Program-made: the position numbers and the translations under genes
Part shown: positions 26,566 through 35,862 of the stretch, piece by piece
Position numbering within the stretch: the first letter of the stretch is position 1
Layout of the letters: every line of letters starts with the position of its first letter
NCBI RefSeq assembly: GCF_009905735.1
Contig: NZ_JAAALE010000009.1
Coordinates: 78,922 to 142,921, forward strand
Direction: 5' to 3'
DNA length: 64,000 bases
From: Porphyrobacter sp. SLTP
GTDB taxonomy: Bacteria; Pseudomonadota; Alphaproteobacteria; Sphingomonadales; Sphingomonadaceae
The notes under the pieces: generated by a model
Told to the model about the DNA's origin: nothing
What the model saw: only the letters and a program-made list of their open reading frames with translations
Databases searched by the model: none

Positions 26566-27633
26566 TTGGCCAAACAGCCTGCAAAGAAGTCCGCAACCGC
26601 TGCGGACGACGCCGATTTCATGCTCCACTCCTTGCAAGCCGCCTTCGAGGCCAAGAAGCGTTATGACGCTTCGCCGGAAGAGATGCTGGAGTTCTACCGC
26701 CAGATGCTGCTGATCCGCCGCTTTGAGGAAAAGGCTGGCCAGCTTTACGGCCTCGGCCTGATCGGCGGCTTCTGCCACCTCTATATCGGCCAGGAAGCCG
26801 TGGCGATCGGCCTGCAAAGCGTGCTCGACAACGAACGGGACAGCGTGATCACAGGCTACCGCGATCATGGCCACATGCTTGCCTACGGGATCGATCCCAA
26901 GGTGATCATGGCGGAATTGACGGGCCGCGAAGCCGGGATTTCCAAGGGCAAGGGCGGCTCGATGCACATGTTCAGCACCGAGCACAAATTCTACGGCGGC
27001 CACGGAATCGTCGGCGCGCAGGTCGCGCTGGGCGGGGGCTTGGCGCTGGCGCATCAATACAACGATGATGGCGGGTTGTGTCTGGCCTATTTCGGCGACG
27101 GCGCGGCCAACCAGGGGCAGGTCTACGAGACCTTCAACATGGCGGCGCTTTGGAAGCTGCCGATCGTGTTTGTAGTCGAGGACAACCAATACGCGATGGG
27201 CACGGCCAGCTCGCGCTCGTCGGCCGAAACCCGGTTCCACCGCCGCGGCACTGCGTTCCGTATTCCGGGGATGGAAGTGAACGGCATGGACGTGCTCGAA
27301 GTGCGCGCTGCGGCCGAAGTCGCTTTCGCCCATGTCCGCGCCGGCAAGGGCCCGGTGCTGATGGAGTGCAACACCTATCGCTATCGCGGGCATTCGATGT
27401 CCGACCCGGCCAAGTACCGCACCCGCGAGGAAGTGCAGGAACAGCGTGACCACCACGATCCGATCGAGGGGCTGAAGAAGACCCTGATCGAAGCAGGCAA
27501 GACCGAGGACGATTTGAAAGCGATCGACAAGGCGATCCGCGCCGAGGTGGCATCCGCCGCCGACTTTGCGGAAACCTCGCCCGAGCCGGGTGCAGCCGAA
27601 CTCTACACCGATGTTCTGGTGGAGGCCTATTGA
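26566..27633 (+). CDS. pdhA: Pyruvate dehydrogenase E1 component, alpha subunit
   Basis: With PdhB it decarboxylates pyruvate and reductively acetylates lipoyl groups. A 355-aa protein with the thiamine-diphosphate motif GDGAANQGQVYETFNMAALW...VVEDN near residues 175-210. The phosphorylation-loop region of the E1-alpha family (YRGHSMSDPAKYRTREEV) is also present. The start is probably TTG 26566 (MAKQPAKK...), which has an AGAGAGGGA site at proper spacing. ATG 26536 would add ten residues but has pyrimidine-rich sequence upstream and no ribosome site. It is followed after 3 bp by pdhB. Confidence 0.96.
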   Translation: MAKQPAKKSATAADDADFMLHSLQAAFEAKKRYDASPEEMLEFYRQMLLIRRFEEKAGQLYGLGLIGGFCHLYIGQEAVAIGLQSVLDNERDSVITGYRDHGHMLAYGIDPKVIMAELTGREAGISKGKGGSMHMFSTEHKFYGGHGIVGAQVALGGGLALAHQYNDDGGLCLAYFGDGAANQGQVYETFNMAALWKLPIVFVVEDNQYAMGTASSRSSAETRFHRRGTAFRIPGMEVNGMDVLEVRAAAEVAFAHVRAGKGPVLMECNTYRYRGHSMSDPAKYRTREEVQEQRDHHDPIEGLKKTLIEAGKTEDDLKAIDKAIRAEVASAADFAETSPEPGAAELYTDVLVEAY

Positions 27634-27636
27634 GCC

Positions 27637-29004
27637 ATGGCGATTGAACTGAAGATGCCGGCGCTGTCGCCGACGATGGAGCAGGGCACGCTCGCGAAGT
27701 GGCTCAAGCAGGAGGGTGATCGGATCGAACCGGGCGATATTCTTGCCGAGATCGAGACCGACAAGGCGACGATGGAATTCGAAGCCATCGATGAGGGCGT
27801 GCTGGAGAAGATTCTGGTCGCCGCCGGGACGGAAGATGTCGCGGTTGGCGCGGTGATCGCCCTGATCGCGGGGGAAGGGGAGGAGCCGTCTGCGGCGCCC
27901 GCACCTGCTCCGGCGAAGGCAGAAGCGCCTGCACCTGAACCCGCTTGCGCTCCGGCCCCCAAGGCGGCAGCCCCCGCGCGCGCGCCTGCGGCTGCCGATC
28001 CCGCCATCCCTGCCGGCACCAGCCTCACCAGCACCACCGTACGCGAAGCGCTGCGCGATGCCATGGCCGAGGAAATGCGCCGCGACCCGCGGGTGTTTGT
28101 GATGGGCGAGGAAGTTGCCGAATATCAGGGCGCCTACAAGGTCACTCAGGGCTTGTTGGCGGAGTTCGGCCCCAAGCGCGTGATCGATACGCCGATCACC
28201 GAATATGGCTTTGCCGGGATCGGCACCGGCGCGGCGATGGGCGGCTTGCGCCCCATCGTCGAGTTCATGACCTTCAACTTCGCTATGCAGGCGATCGACC
28301 ACATCATCAACTCGGCCGCCAAGACCAACTACATGTCGGGCGGGCAGATGCGCTGCCCGATCGTGTTCCGCGGCCCCAATGGTGCGGCCTCCCGCGTGGG
28401 CGCGCAGCACAGCCAGAACTACGGCCCGTGGTACGCCAGCGTCCCCGGCCTGATTGTCATCGCGCCCTATGATGCTGCCGATGCCAAGGGGCTGATGAAG
28501 GCCGCGATCCGCTGCGAAGATCCGGTCGTCTTCCTCGAAAACGAACTTGTCTATGGCCGCAGCTTCGATGTGCCCGATGTCGAGGACTATGTCCTGCCGA
28601 TCGGCAAGGCGCGCATCATGCGCGAAGGCAAGGACGTGACCATCGTCAGCTATTCGATCGGCGTCGGCATGGCGCTCGAAGCAGCAGCGACGCTGGCGGA
28701 CGAGGGATTCGATGCCGAAGTGATCGACCTGCGCACCCTGCGCCCGCTCGACAAACAGACCGTCCTCGAAAGCCTCGCCAAGACCAACCGGCTGATCGTG
28801 GCCGAAGAAGGTTGGCCGACCTGCTCGATCGCCAGCGAAGTCATCAGCATCTGCATGGAAGAGGGCTTCGACCACCTGGATGCGCCGGTGCTGCGGGTCT
28901 GCAACGAAGACGTGCCGCTGCCCTATGCCGCCAATCTCGAAAAGCTCGCGCTGATCGATCCGGCTCGCATCGCGGCTGCTGCGCGCAAGGTCTGCTACAA
29001 GTAA
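27637..29004 (+). CDS. pdhB: Pyruvate dehydrogenase E1 component, beta subunit with N-terminal lipoyl domain
   Basis: A 455-aa protein with three parts. Residues 1-80 are a lipoyl domain with the modified Lys in [11 protein letters not shown] (Lys44 region). Residues about 85-130 are an Ala/Pro-rich flexible linker ([15 protein letters not shown]). The rest is the transketolase-like E1-beta ([14 protein letters not shown]..., [42 protein letters not shown]). The lipoyl-E1-beta fusion is a known alphaproteobacterial feature. pdhC (E2) does not follow: the next gene is on the other strand, so E2 and E3 must be encoded elsewhere. Confidence 0.97.
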   Translation: MAIELKMPALSPTMEQGTLAKWLKQEGDRIEPGDILAEIETDKATMEFEAIDEGVLEKILVAAGTEDVAVGAVIALIAGEGEEPSAAPAPAPAKAEAPAPEPACAPAPKAAAPARAPAAADPAIPAGTSLTSTTVREALRDAMAEEMRRDPRVFVMGEEVAEYQGAYKVTQGLLAEFGPKRVIDTPITEYGFAGIGTGAAMGGLRPIVEFMTFNFAMQAIDHIINSAAKTNYMSGGQMRCPIVFRGPNGAASRVGAQHSQNYGPWYASVPGLIVIAPYDAADAKGLMKAAIRCEDPVVFLENELVYGRSFDVPDVEDYVLPIGKARIMREGKDVTIVSYSIGVGMALEAAATLADEGFDAEVIDLRTLRPLDKQTVLESLAKTNRLIVAEEGWPTCSIASEVISICMEEGFDHLDAPVLRVCNEDVPLPYAANLEKLALIDPARIAAAARKVCYK

Positions 29005-29019
29005 AGCCGACGGCGCAAA

Positions 29020-29046
29020 CCGCCCGGCCTGGGTCAGGTCGGGCGG
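29020..29046. terminator. Bidirectional hairpin between pdhB and the tad-like cluster
   Basis: CCGCCCG and CGGGCGG flank an inner CCTG/CAGG around a GGT loop, a stem of 11 pairs plus a G-T wobble. It sits 16 bp after the pdhB stop and overlaps the last codons of the convergent TadE-like gene. There is no strong T-run, so efficiency is uncertain. Confidence 0.45.
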
Positions 29047-29723
29047 GCTGCGGAAAAGACGTTGCAACGCGCCACCGGGCCACCGGCGTACAGCCGGGTC
29101 AGGTCGCGGTTGTCGCGGACATTGAAGGCGGCCGTGTAGACGATGCGGCGGTTCTCAAACACGGTGATCGGCGTGATCGGCTCATAATCGAACGCCACTT
29201 CCACAAACATCACGGCGGTGCCTTGTGATGCCGTGATATAGCGCCCGGGCACACCCATTCCAGGAAAGCTGGTTCCGGTTGCGCCGTTGCCTTCAACGCC
29301 GTAGCTGGAGGTATGCTGGACCGCCCCGCGGCACCGTTGCCAGGCAATCCACTGACCGCCCGATGCATTGCGCTGCAAGCTGGAAATGATGACCCGTGCG
29401 TTGTCATAGAAGTCTAGGTTCTGGCCGAGCTTTTCCGCACCGATCAGCGTTTCGGCGATGTCACGCTCGAACACTTTACGCGCTGTCAGCACGTCCTGTT
29501 CACCGACGCGCGAGGCGTTGTCCGCGACCTGCATCGCGATCTGGCTGATCTGCATATGCGTGATTACCAGATAGGCCGTATCGGTGCCGAGCATCCCCAT
29601 GCCAAGCACAAGTGGCGCGGCAAAGGCGAACTCGATCAGCGCAAGGCCGGATGTGTCAAGCGAAAGCCGCCGGGCGAGGCTTCGCACGCGGCTCCGCAGC
29701 GGTTTCCTCGTGGTGCTGGTCAT
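29034..29723 (-). CDS. TadE/TadG-family minor pilin-like protein
   Basis: A 229-aa protein with the TadE-type N-terminus: a basic stretch (RSRVRSLARRLS), then DTSGLALIEFAFAAPLVLGMGMLGTD, a prepilin-like hydrophobic helix with the invariant Glu in ALIEFAFAAP. The remainder is an extracytoplasmic domain with two Cys. ATG 29723 overlaps the upstream stop by 4 bp (ATGA), preferred over a codon 6 nt earlier. It is last of three coupled genes. The family forms minor components of Flp/Tad pili; no core tad genes are in the window, so the assembly machine must be elsewhere. Confidence 0.88.
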   Translation of the reverse strand: MTSTTRKPLRSRVRSLARRLSLDTSGLALIEFAFAAPLVLGMGMLGTDTAYLVITHMQISQIAMQVADNASRVGEQDVLTARKVFERDIAETLIGAEKLGQNLDFYDNARVIISSLQRNASGGQWIAWQRCRGAVQHTSSYGVEGNGATGTSFPGMGVPGRYITASQGTAVMFVEVAFDYEPITPITVFENRRIVYTAAFNVRDNRDLTRLYAGGPVARCNVFSAARPT

Positions 29724-30337
29724 GTGCAATTCCCCGGAGTGGTGACGCGGTCATTCTGCTCGTCGAACGGCTGATTGCGCAGCACGGTCGATGCCTCAAT
29801 GGTCACGGTGTCCGACAGGCCAGCCATGGAGTACATCGGGAACAGACGGGGGTAGGTAACGGTAGCCGTGTAGAGCACGACATCGCGTGCACCCCCGATA
29901 CCGTCCCTGCCGCGATCTTCATCCCAGCCGCCATTCTCGTTGGCATCGATGTAAGGTTCGTTGTTGTTGCAGATGCCGTCGTTGTTCAGGTCGGTGAATT
30001 CCTCCGGCTCGCTAACGTCGGCGAATTCGAAGAATGACAGCTTTTCAAGATCGATCGTGGCATCAGACGGCATAACCGTCCTGATCTGATCCGTAACCCG
30101 CTGATCAATATTGACTTGCTGGCTATTGGCATTCTCCAGCGTAAGGTCGCGGCCCGCCTTCTGCATGGCGCCGTGCAACACCGAACTCGAGTATTGCGTA
30201 TGCGCCATGTCGAACAGGCCCATGATCATCAGGAGCAGAACCGGTGCGACGATCGCGAACTCGATGAGGGTCGTACCACCCCGGTCGGCATGCAGCCGGC
30301 GGAGCACCGCGACTGTGCGTGACAACCGGCCGATCAC
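29720..30337 (-). CDS. TadE-family minor pilin-like protein with Asp/Asn-rich insert
   Basis: A 205-aa TadE-type protein. The N-terminus ADRGGTTLIEFAIVAPVLLLMIMG carries the prepilin helix with the conserved Glu. Residues about 115-150 form an unusual Asp/Asn/Gly-rich insert containing DLNNDGICNNNE and DANENGGWDEDRG, which resembles calcium-binding loops of EF-hand or dockerin type (D-x-N-x-D-G). The start is GTG 30337, overlapping the stop of the VWA gene by 4 bp. It is the middle gene of the three-gene cluster. Confidence 0.87.
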   Translation of the reverse strand: MIGRLSRTVAVLRRLHADRGGTTLIEFAIVAPVLLLMIMGLFDMAHTQYSSSVLHGAMQKAGRDLTLENANSQQVNIDQRVTDQIRTVMPSDATIDLEKLSFFEFADVSEPEEFTDLNNDGICNNNEPYIDANENGGWDEDRGRDGIGGARDVVLYTATVTYPRLFPMYSMAGLSDTVTIEASTVLRNQPFDEQNDRVTTPGNCT

Positions 30338-32343
30338 GAGGTCAACCTCAGCGCGGCGATCTTCTGCGCGATTTCCTGGAACCGGGCGTTCAGGGTCACG
30401 GAGTCGCTGGCCTGGAAGGCACGGCCGGGCGATGCGCAGTCGATCAGATTCTGGGTCAGCGCGGTCCCGAAGGCCACCACCCAGACGGTGATGTTCTCCT
30501 GCTGGGCAGCACGACAGATGGCTTGCAGACGGGCTGCACGCCGGGTCGCTTCGCGGTTCGCATCGGCGTTACCCGTGACACGGCGATCCCACCATTCGAT
30601 CCCCTGGGTCGAATAGTTCTCGATGCCGGTGACAAGAATACCGTCCGTCATGAACACGATGTGACGGGCAATCGCGTCGCCGTTCGGCGCGGTGGTGTTT
30701 TCCGAAGCGAACATGCCACGCGGCGAAATGAAGCGTGCGCCCCACACCATGCCAATGTCGTGATAGGTGTTGCCGTTGGCAGCCAGACCATTGACGTAGG
30801 TTTGCAGATCAGTGCGGTTGATTTCGGCCAGCTTGCGCGCTGCCGCGGGGCAGACCCAGCCAGGGCGGTCCTGAGTGGTCGACAGTCCGGCGGCGATCCG
30901 GTCGGAATCGCTCACCGGGTTCGTAGTCCGATTGCCGCTGCCGTCGCGGCGTTCATAGGCCGCAGTATTGAGCGCCGGCTTCCACTTCTGCGATTCGTTT
31001 GCTGGCACCAGATTGATGTTGAGATCGTGGGCTGCGGGAACAATGGGGCTGTAATTGCCCGTGGTGTCCATCCACACCGGCTCCTCAATGCAGCCGGTCC
31101 AGGTCTGGGTGGTCATTGCACCATTGGTGCCGACCGGGATCTGGAGCGTGTTGTTGGCATAGATCGACGAAAGGTTGACCGACTCCCAGCCAGCGGGGCT
31201 GCGAGGCGGGTTGTTCACATTGCACGGATTGGCCGTCCCCGGCGTAACCTCGCAATAGATCCACTCGCGGAACTGCGGAATCACGTCAGCGGCGGTCGCA
31301 AGACGCGTCTTGCGCACCCGGCCGCGACAACCGGCGCGATTGTTGGAGTTGCCGCCATCCCACTGGTTAAGCACGATCTGCGGCGTCGCAAAGACCTGCC
31401 AGCTTTGGGTCTGGCCACTGACCGTTACGTTGCGGGTGCCCGGCAGCGTGTTCCTGCAGAAATTGGTCGCGGTCGTTCCGTTTGAGCCATCGGTACGGAA
31501 GCGATAATCGTCAGTATTGGTGGAGTTGAATCGCGACGTGTTTCGCGGCAACCATTCGTCCTGATCTGAAATCAGGATCGTCTCGCCCACCTGATCCACA
31601 TCCGGGTGTGCGGAATTGGGGAACGGGGCGGGATTGTACCGCGCGACGCGCGTTTCATAGTTGTGCGTGTCAGCCATGTAGGCGCGGGGGATCGAGAAAC
31701 CGACATTGACCTGCTGCGAATAGGGCACAAATCCATAACGCACTTGCGCGCTGGATGAGGTTGCCGCTTCCACCGTGTCGTAGAAGTTCATCACAGCCGT
31801 GCGAAGCGCGACGATCTTCGAGCTGGAGTTCGAGTTGCACTGGGTGCCGTTGGGACATTCCGACATGGAGCCCGTAACGTCGAGCACGAACATGATGTCG
31901 GAGTTGGAGATGTTGATTTCGGCCGTGCAGCTGACCTCGATGTTGAACTCACCGTAACCGAAGGCGTCCATGATCGTCGCCGGCAAGGTTGCGCTGGCAT
32001 TGCCGATTACGACCCCGTCGCCGTCGGTGGTATAATCGCGGGTCCGGTTTTCGGTGCCGAAGATGCCGTCGTTGAAGTTCTGATCAAAGAAATTGAGCCC
32101 AATCGTGCGATGCGCTGATGTGAATGTGTCATTCGTCATCGCGCGCCGCGCGGCGAGGGCGCCTGCGTCGCACGCGGCCTGCATCCGCGCAGCGGCCATG
32201 TAATAGCGGCTCGCGTCGACACCGCCGCCCACCATCGCCATGATCGGAACCAGCGCAGCGGCTGAAATCACGAGGGTGTTTGCGGTCTTGTCGCGCGCCA
32301 GTTTGCGCATAAACGACATCTTGGCCTGCTTTTCTCGCCCCAT
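30334..32343 (-). CDS. TadG-like protein with von Willebrand A domain
   Basis: A 669-aa protein with an N-terminal Tad_N/TadG-type helix (NTLVISAAALVPIMAMVGGGVDASR, about 20-45) that anchors it in the membrane. A VWA domain follows whose MIDAS begins FVLDVTGSMS (about 150) and continues past a large Asn/Thr-rich insert to HIVFMTDGILVTG and VWVVAFG near the C-terminus. The DxSxS motif is D-x-T-x-S here. It is likely an extracytoplasmic adhesive or pilus-tip factor. ATG 32343 has an AGGGGAAGGG site; GTG lies 3 nt earlier. It is first of the cluster and divergent from the squalene-synthase-like gene. Confidence 0.9.
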   Translation of the reverse strand: MGREKQAKMSFMRKLARDKTANTLVISAAALVPIMAMVGGGVDASRYYMAAARMQAACDAGALAARRAMTNDTFTSAHRTIGLNFFDQNFNDGIFGTENRTRDYTTDGDGVVIGNASATLPATIMDAFGYGEFNIEVSCTAEINISNSDIMFVLDVTGSMSECPNGTQCNSNSSSKIVALRTAVMNFYDTVEAATSSSAQVRYGFVPYSQQVNVGFSIPRAYMADTHNYETRVARYNPAPFPNSAHPDVDQVGETILISDQDEWLPRNTSRFNSTNTDDYRFRTDGSNGTTATNFCRNTLPGTRNVTVSGQTQSWQVFATPQIVLNQWDGGNSNNRAGCRGRVRKTRLATAADVIPQFREWIYCEVTPGTANPCNVNNPPRSPAGWESVNLSSIYANNTLQIPVGTNGAMTTQTWTGCIEEPVWMDTTGNYSPIVPAAHDLNINLVPANESQKWKPALNTAAYERRDGSGNRTTNPVSDSDRIAAGLSTTQDRPGWVCPAAARKLAEINRTDLQTYVNGLAANGNTYHDIGMVWGARFISPRGMFASENTTAPNGDAIARHIVFMTDGILVTGIENYSTQGIEWWDRRVTGNADANREATRRAARLQAICRAAQQENITVWVVAFGTALTQNLIDCASPGRAFQASDSVTLNARFQEIAQKIAALRLTS

Positions 32344-32555
32344 CACTTAGCTGCCCTTCCCCTGATGCCCGCACGGAACTACCGCGGACAATTCAGATGC
32401 AGCCTTCGCCCTTAAGCGGTTCTGGTAAGCGGAGTGCGAAAGGACATGGTTAGCAAAGTCCTAACGGCCTGCTCGCAGGTTCCCGAAATGGTGGCGTCCC
32501 GGGCCGGGACAGTTTGCTTGCCAAGCGTGCGAATGCTTGGCTACGCGCTGGAAGC

Positions 32556-33221
32556 GTGACGAACGAGACACCCGAACCCCTATCGCCCGAAGCTGATCTG
32601 GCCCTTGCATGGAGCAGCCCAAAGGTTCGCGGGCCGTTAAGCATAGCTCTTCAGCTTGATCGGCGGCTGGCGCGGATCGTGATGCGCACCAGCGAACCGA
32701 TGCTGGGTCAGATGCGGCTGGCGTGGTGGCGTGACGCTCTTGCCAAACCTGTGGCGGGGCGCCCGCGCGGTGATCTGGTGCTCGATGGCATTGGGCTGCA
32801 TTGGGCCGGGCGCGAAAGGTCTTTGGCCGAGATGGTCGATGGCTGGGAGGTCCTGCTGAGCGCCGAGCGCTTGGGGCCGGGCGAAGCCGAAGCCTTCGGC
32901 AGAGCGCGCGGAGCGTTCTTTGCAGCCTTGGCTCCTGATAGCTCTCCAGCGGTGGCCACGCGTCTGGCGGCGGTAGGATCACGTTGGGCGCTGGCCGATG
33001 CTGCGGCTGCCGTCTCGGACGAAGAAGAGCGGGCCGCATTCGTCACTGCTGGCCTTGCGAAAGCGCAGGACGGCACGGCCACACGCCTTCCGCGGGGCCT
33101 TCGCGGTCTTGGCGTGCTCGATGTCTTGGCGACGCGAGCGCTTCAGCGTGGTGGACGGCCCTTGATGGAGGGGAGGGGCGCCGCACTTGCGGCACTCAGG
33201 GGCGCTATCTTTCTGAACTAA
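32556..33221 (+). CDS. Squalene/phytoene synthase-like protein (NDUFAF6-like, short form)
   Basis: A 221-aa protein with the motif RTSEPMLGQMRLAWWRDAL near residue 45-65, characteristic of the squalene/phytoene synthase fold branch that includes the mitochondrial complex I factor NDUFAF6. The two Asp-rich DxxxD motifs needed for prenyl-diphosphate catalysis are not evident, so an enzymatic role in isoprenoid synthesis is doubtful. GTG 32556 is chosen for its family-like start (TNETPEPLSPEADLALAW); an in-frame TTG at 32514 is possible. It stands alone between the tad-like cluster and the EF-hand gene. Confidence 0.75.
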   Translation: MTNETPEPLSPEADLALAWSSPKVRGPLSIALQLDRRLARIVMRTSEPMLGQMRLAWWRDALAKPVAGRPRGDLVLDGIGLHWAGRERSLAEMVDGWEVLLSAERLGPGEAEAFGRARGAFFAALAPDSSPAVATRLAAVGSRWALADAAAAVSDEEERAAFVTAGLAKAQDGTATRLPRGLRGLGVLDVLATRALQRGGRPLMEGRGAALAALRGAIFLN

Positions 33222-33266
33222 TTGGGTATATTTACGTGAGGGTGTTCAGCAAAAGGGGGCAGACCT

Positions 33267-33728
33267 TTGCGACAAACCGTGTTGGGAGGCTTAGGGGCCT
33301 TGGCCCTTGTCGGGATTGGAATGTTCTGGTGGCAGGGCCGCGCCGCGGTTGAACAGAGCGCGCCGCCGCCGCCCCTAGCCACACCGGCGCCTGATCCCGA
33401 GGCGCTCCCAAATGCCGATCCCGGCAACATGTCCGGCCCGTCACCGCCCGAGATGAGTGATCTCAGCCGTGAGGAGCAGCGCTTCTTCCGCTATGATCGC
33501 AACCGTGATCGACTGATCACCCGCAACGAAATGCTCAGCACCCGGACAGAGGGATTCCGCGCGCTCGACAAGGATGGCAACAATCTGCTGACCTTTGAAG
33601 AATGGGCGGTGTCCACGGTCATGAGGTTCGAGAAGGCCGATGGCGATGGCGATGAGCGCCTGACCCCGCGCGAATTCGCGGCGACTGCGCCAAAGCCGGT
33701 GGCGAAGAAGCCCGCCTGCAAGTGCTGA
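33267..33728 (+). CDS. Membrane-anchored EF-hand protein
   Basis: A 153-aa protein with an N-terminal hydrophobic helix (about 5-23, VLGGLGALALVGIGMFWW), a Pro/Ala-rich linker, and three EF-hand-like loops: DRNRDRLITRNE, DKDGNNLLTFEE and DGDGDERLTPRE (about residues 77-135). It ends KKPACKC. The start is TTG 33267 with an AAAAGGGGG site 8-10 nt upstream. The domain faces the periplasm and probably binds calcium. It is convergent with trmFO, 4 bp between the stops. Similar calcium-loop proteins are common in marine Sphingomonadales; the role is unknown. Confidence 0.8.
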   Translation: MRQTVLGGLGALALVGIGMFWWQGRAAVEQSAPPPPLATPAPDPEALPNADPGNMSGPSPPEMSDLSREEQRFFRYDRNRDRLITRNEMLSTRTEGFRALDKDGNNLLTFEEWAVSTVMRFEKADGDGDERLTPREFAATAPKPVAKKPACKC

Positions 33729-33732
33729 CCGC

Positions 33733-35118
33733 CTATGCCGCGATAGTCTCGCGGGTTTCGCTGATCCAGCCGGCAAGGTCAGCCTTGGCGCGGGCGGTAT
33801 AGGCTTCTTTGCGGACCTTCTTGCCGATCTCGTGAAGCGGTGGGAACAGCCCGAAATTGACGTTCATGGGCTGGAAGGTCTCGGCCTCGGCATCGCCGGT
33901 GATGTGGCTCAGCAGCGCACCCAGCGCGGTGGTGGCAGGCAGGGGACGCCATTCGCGACCGGCAAGCTCAGCGGCGGTCATCATGCCGGCCACAAGGCCG
34001 ATGGCCGCGCTTTCGACGTAGCCCTCGCAGCCCGTCACCTGCCCGGCAAAGCGGATATGCGGCGCAGCGCGCAACCGCAGCTGGCGGTCGAGCACTTCGG
34101 GCGAATTGAGGAAGGTGTTGCGGTGTAGACCCCCGAGCCGGGCGAATTCGGCATTCTCCAGCCCCGGAATGGTGCGGAACAGTTCGATCTGCGCGGCATA
34201 TTTCAGCTTGGTCTGGAATCCGACCATGTTCCATAGCGTGCCGAGCTTGTTGTCCTGGCGGAGCTGCACCACGGCATAGGGCCAGCGGCCTTGCGGGAAC
34301 TCGGGGGTGGTATCGAAGGGATTGTCCAGCCCCACGCCCTTCATCGGGCCATAGCGCAGCGTTTCCCAGCCGCGCTCGGCCATCACTTCGATCGGCATAC
34401 AGCCATCGAAATAAGGCGTGTCCTTTTCCCACTGCTTGAACTCGGACTTTTCGCCTTCCATCAGCCCACGGTGGAAGGCGCGGTATTGCTCCTCGTTCAT
34501 CGGGCAATTGATGTAATCGCCGCCCTCGTTGGAGGCATCCGTGCGCTTGTTCCAGCGCGACTGAATCCAGCACTTCGACATGTCGATGCTGTCGCGGTGG
34601 ATGATCGGCGCGATGGCATCGAAGAAGGCGAGCCGTTCCGCGCCCGTGGCGCGCACGATGCTTCCTGCGAGTGCTTCAGCCGTCAGCGGCCCGGTGGCGA
34701 TTATGGTGAGGCCTGCTTCGGGAAGTGCATCGACCCGTTCGCGCACGATGGTGACATTAGGGTGGCTTGAGAGCGCCTTTTCAACTTCGGCCGAGAAGAC
34801 ATCGCGGTCCACCGCCATTGCACTGCCCGCAGGTACGCGTGCGACGTGGCCGGCGCGCATCACCAAGCTGTCGAGCTGGCGCATTTCGTGATGCAGCAAC
34901 CCGACGGCATTCTTGGTGTCGTCGTCCGAGCGAAACGAGTTGGAGCACACCAGTTCAGCCAATCCCTCGGTCTGGTGCGCCGGGGTCATCTCCCCGCTGC
35001 CGCGCATCTCCGACAGGCGCACTTTCACCCCGCGCTGGGCGAGCTGCCAAGCCGCCTCGCTCCCCGCGAGGCCGCCGCCAATGATGTGCACATCGTGATT
35101 TGTCGGGTTTCCGGTCAT
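33733..35118 (-). CDS. trmFO: tRNA uracil-54 methyltransferase, FAD/folate-dependent
   Basis: Makes ribothymidine-54 in tRNA using methylenetetrahydrofolate and FADH2. It is a 461-aa flavoprotein with the dinucleotide-binding motif [18 protein letters not shown] at the N-terminus. Family blocks [41 protein letters not shown] and NVNFGLFPP are present. A Cys in YINCPM and one in FDGCMP correspond to the two catalytic positions of the family. ATG 35118 is chosen because the extension upstream is antisense to the next gene's leader. No clear ribosome site is seen. It is divergent from the YhhN gene. Confidence 0.96.
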   Translation of the reverse strand: MTGNPTNHDVHIIGGGLAGSEAAWQLAQRGVKVRLSEMRGSGEMTPAHQTEGLAELVCSNSFRSDDDTKNAVGLLHHEMRQLDSLVMRAGHVARVPAGSAMAVDRDVFSAEVEKALSSHPNVTIVRERVDALPEAGLTIIATGPLTAEALAGSIVRATGAERLAFFDAIAPIIHRDSIDMSKCWIQSRWNKRTDASNEGGDYINCPMNEEQYRAFHRGLMEGEKSEFKQWEKDTPYFDGCMPIEVMAERGWETLRYGPMKGVGLDNPFDTTPEFPQGRWPYAVVQLRQDNKLGTLWNMVGFQTKLKYAAQIELFRTIPGLENAEFARLGGLHRNTFLNSPEVLDRQLRLRAAPHIRFAGQVTGCEGYVESAAIGLVAGMMTAAELAGREWRPLPATTALGALLSHITGDAEAETFQPMNVNFGLFPPLHEIGKKVRKEAYTARAKADLAGWISETRETIAA

Positions 35119-35196
35119 GGCAGGGCAGGTAATTGCGTGATAGCTCCGCGGCAAGCCCCAAGGGGGTGCGGCACATCCGGCAAGGGAAGGGCGGAC

Positions 35197-35862
35197 ATGG
35201 CAAAGCAGGCGCTGATCGAACAAAGGCCGTGGCTGCTGGCAAGCATCACAGCCGCGACCGCGTACTATTTTCTGAGCGACAATCCGGTGTTCGAGGGCAC
35301 CTGGGGCTTGCTCGCCAAGGGGGCTTCGGTCGGGCTATTGGCGCTCTATGTGCTGTTGCGCCTGCCGCATGGCCGCCGAGGGCTGGATGGCGCGCTGGTC
35401 GTCGCAATGCTGATGCTGGGGGCGGCGGGCGATGTCGCGATCGAGCTGGATTTCTTGATCGGCGGCGCGTTCTTTGCAGCCGCGCATTGTTTCTCGGTAG
35501 CGCTTTATCTGCGCAACTTGCACAAGCGTCCTTCGCCAACCCAGAAAATGACGGGCGCTGCCCTGCTGATCGGTACCCCGCTCATCAGCTATCTGCTGAG
35601 CGGGCAAGGCCAGATTGCGCTTTACGCGAGCTTCCTCGGCGCGATGGCTTCGGCGGCGTGGATGAGCCACTATCCGCGTTACCGCGTCGGAACCGGGGCG
35701 GTGCTGTTCGTGCTGAGCGACTGGCTGATCTTTTCGAGCATGGGCACGTTCGATCTGACACCGCTGCCCGATCTGCTAATTTGGCCGCTGTACTACGCCG
35801 GGCAGGTCATGATCGCGACCGGCATCGTGCAGTGCTTGCGGGGCGAACAACCCGTCAGGTGA
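35197..35862 (+). CDS. YhhN/TMEM86-family membrane protein (lysoplasmalogenase-like)
   Basis: A 221-aa polytopic inner-membrane protein with about eight short hydrophobic helices and the family signatures [10 protein letters not shown] and LSDWLIF, whose Asp residues are thought to form the active site in eukaryotic TMEM86 lysoplasmalogenases. The bacterial function is unsettled. A strong AAGGGAAGG site precedes ATG 35197. The last 8 bp overlap the 3' end of the convergent gyrA. Confidence 0.88.
   Translation: MAKQALIEQRPWLLASITAATAYYFLSDNPVFEGTWGLLAKGASVGLLALYVLLRLPHGRRGLDGALVVAMLMLGAAGDVAIELDFLIGGAFFAAAHCFSVALYLRNLHKRPSPTQKMTGAALLIGTPLISYLLSGQGQIALYASFLGAMASAAWMSHYPRYRVGTGAVLFVLSDWLIFSSMGTFDLTPLPDLLIWPLYYAGQVMIATGIVQCLRGEQPVR

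Noticed and set aside
26506..29067. 853-aa open frame antisense to pdhA and pdhB
   Set aside because: Shadow of the PDH genes; translation is His/Arg/Gly rich with no domain.
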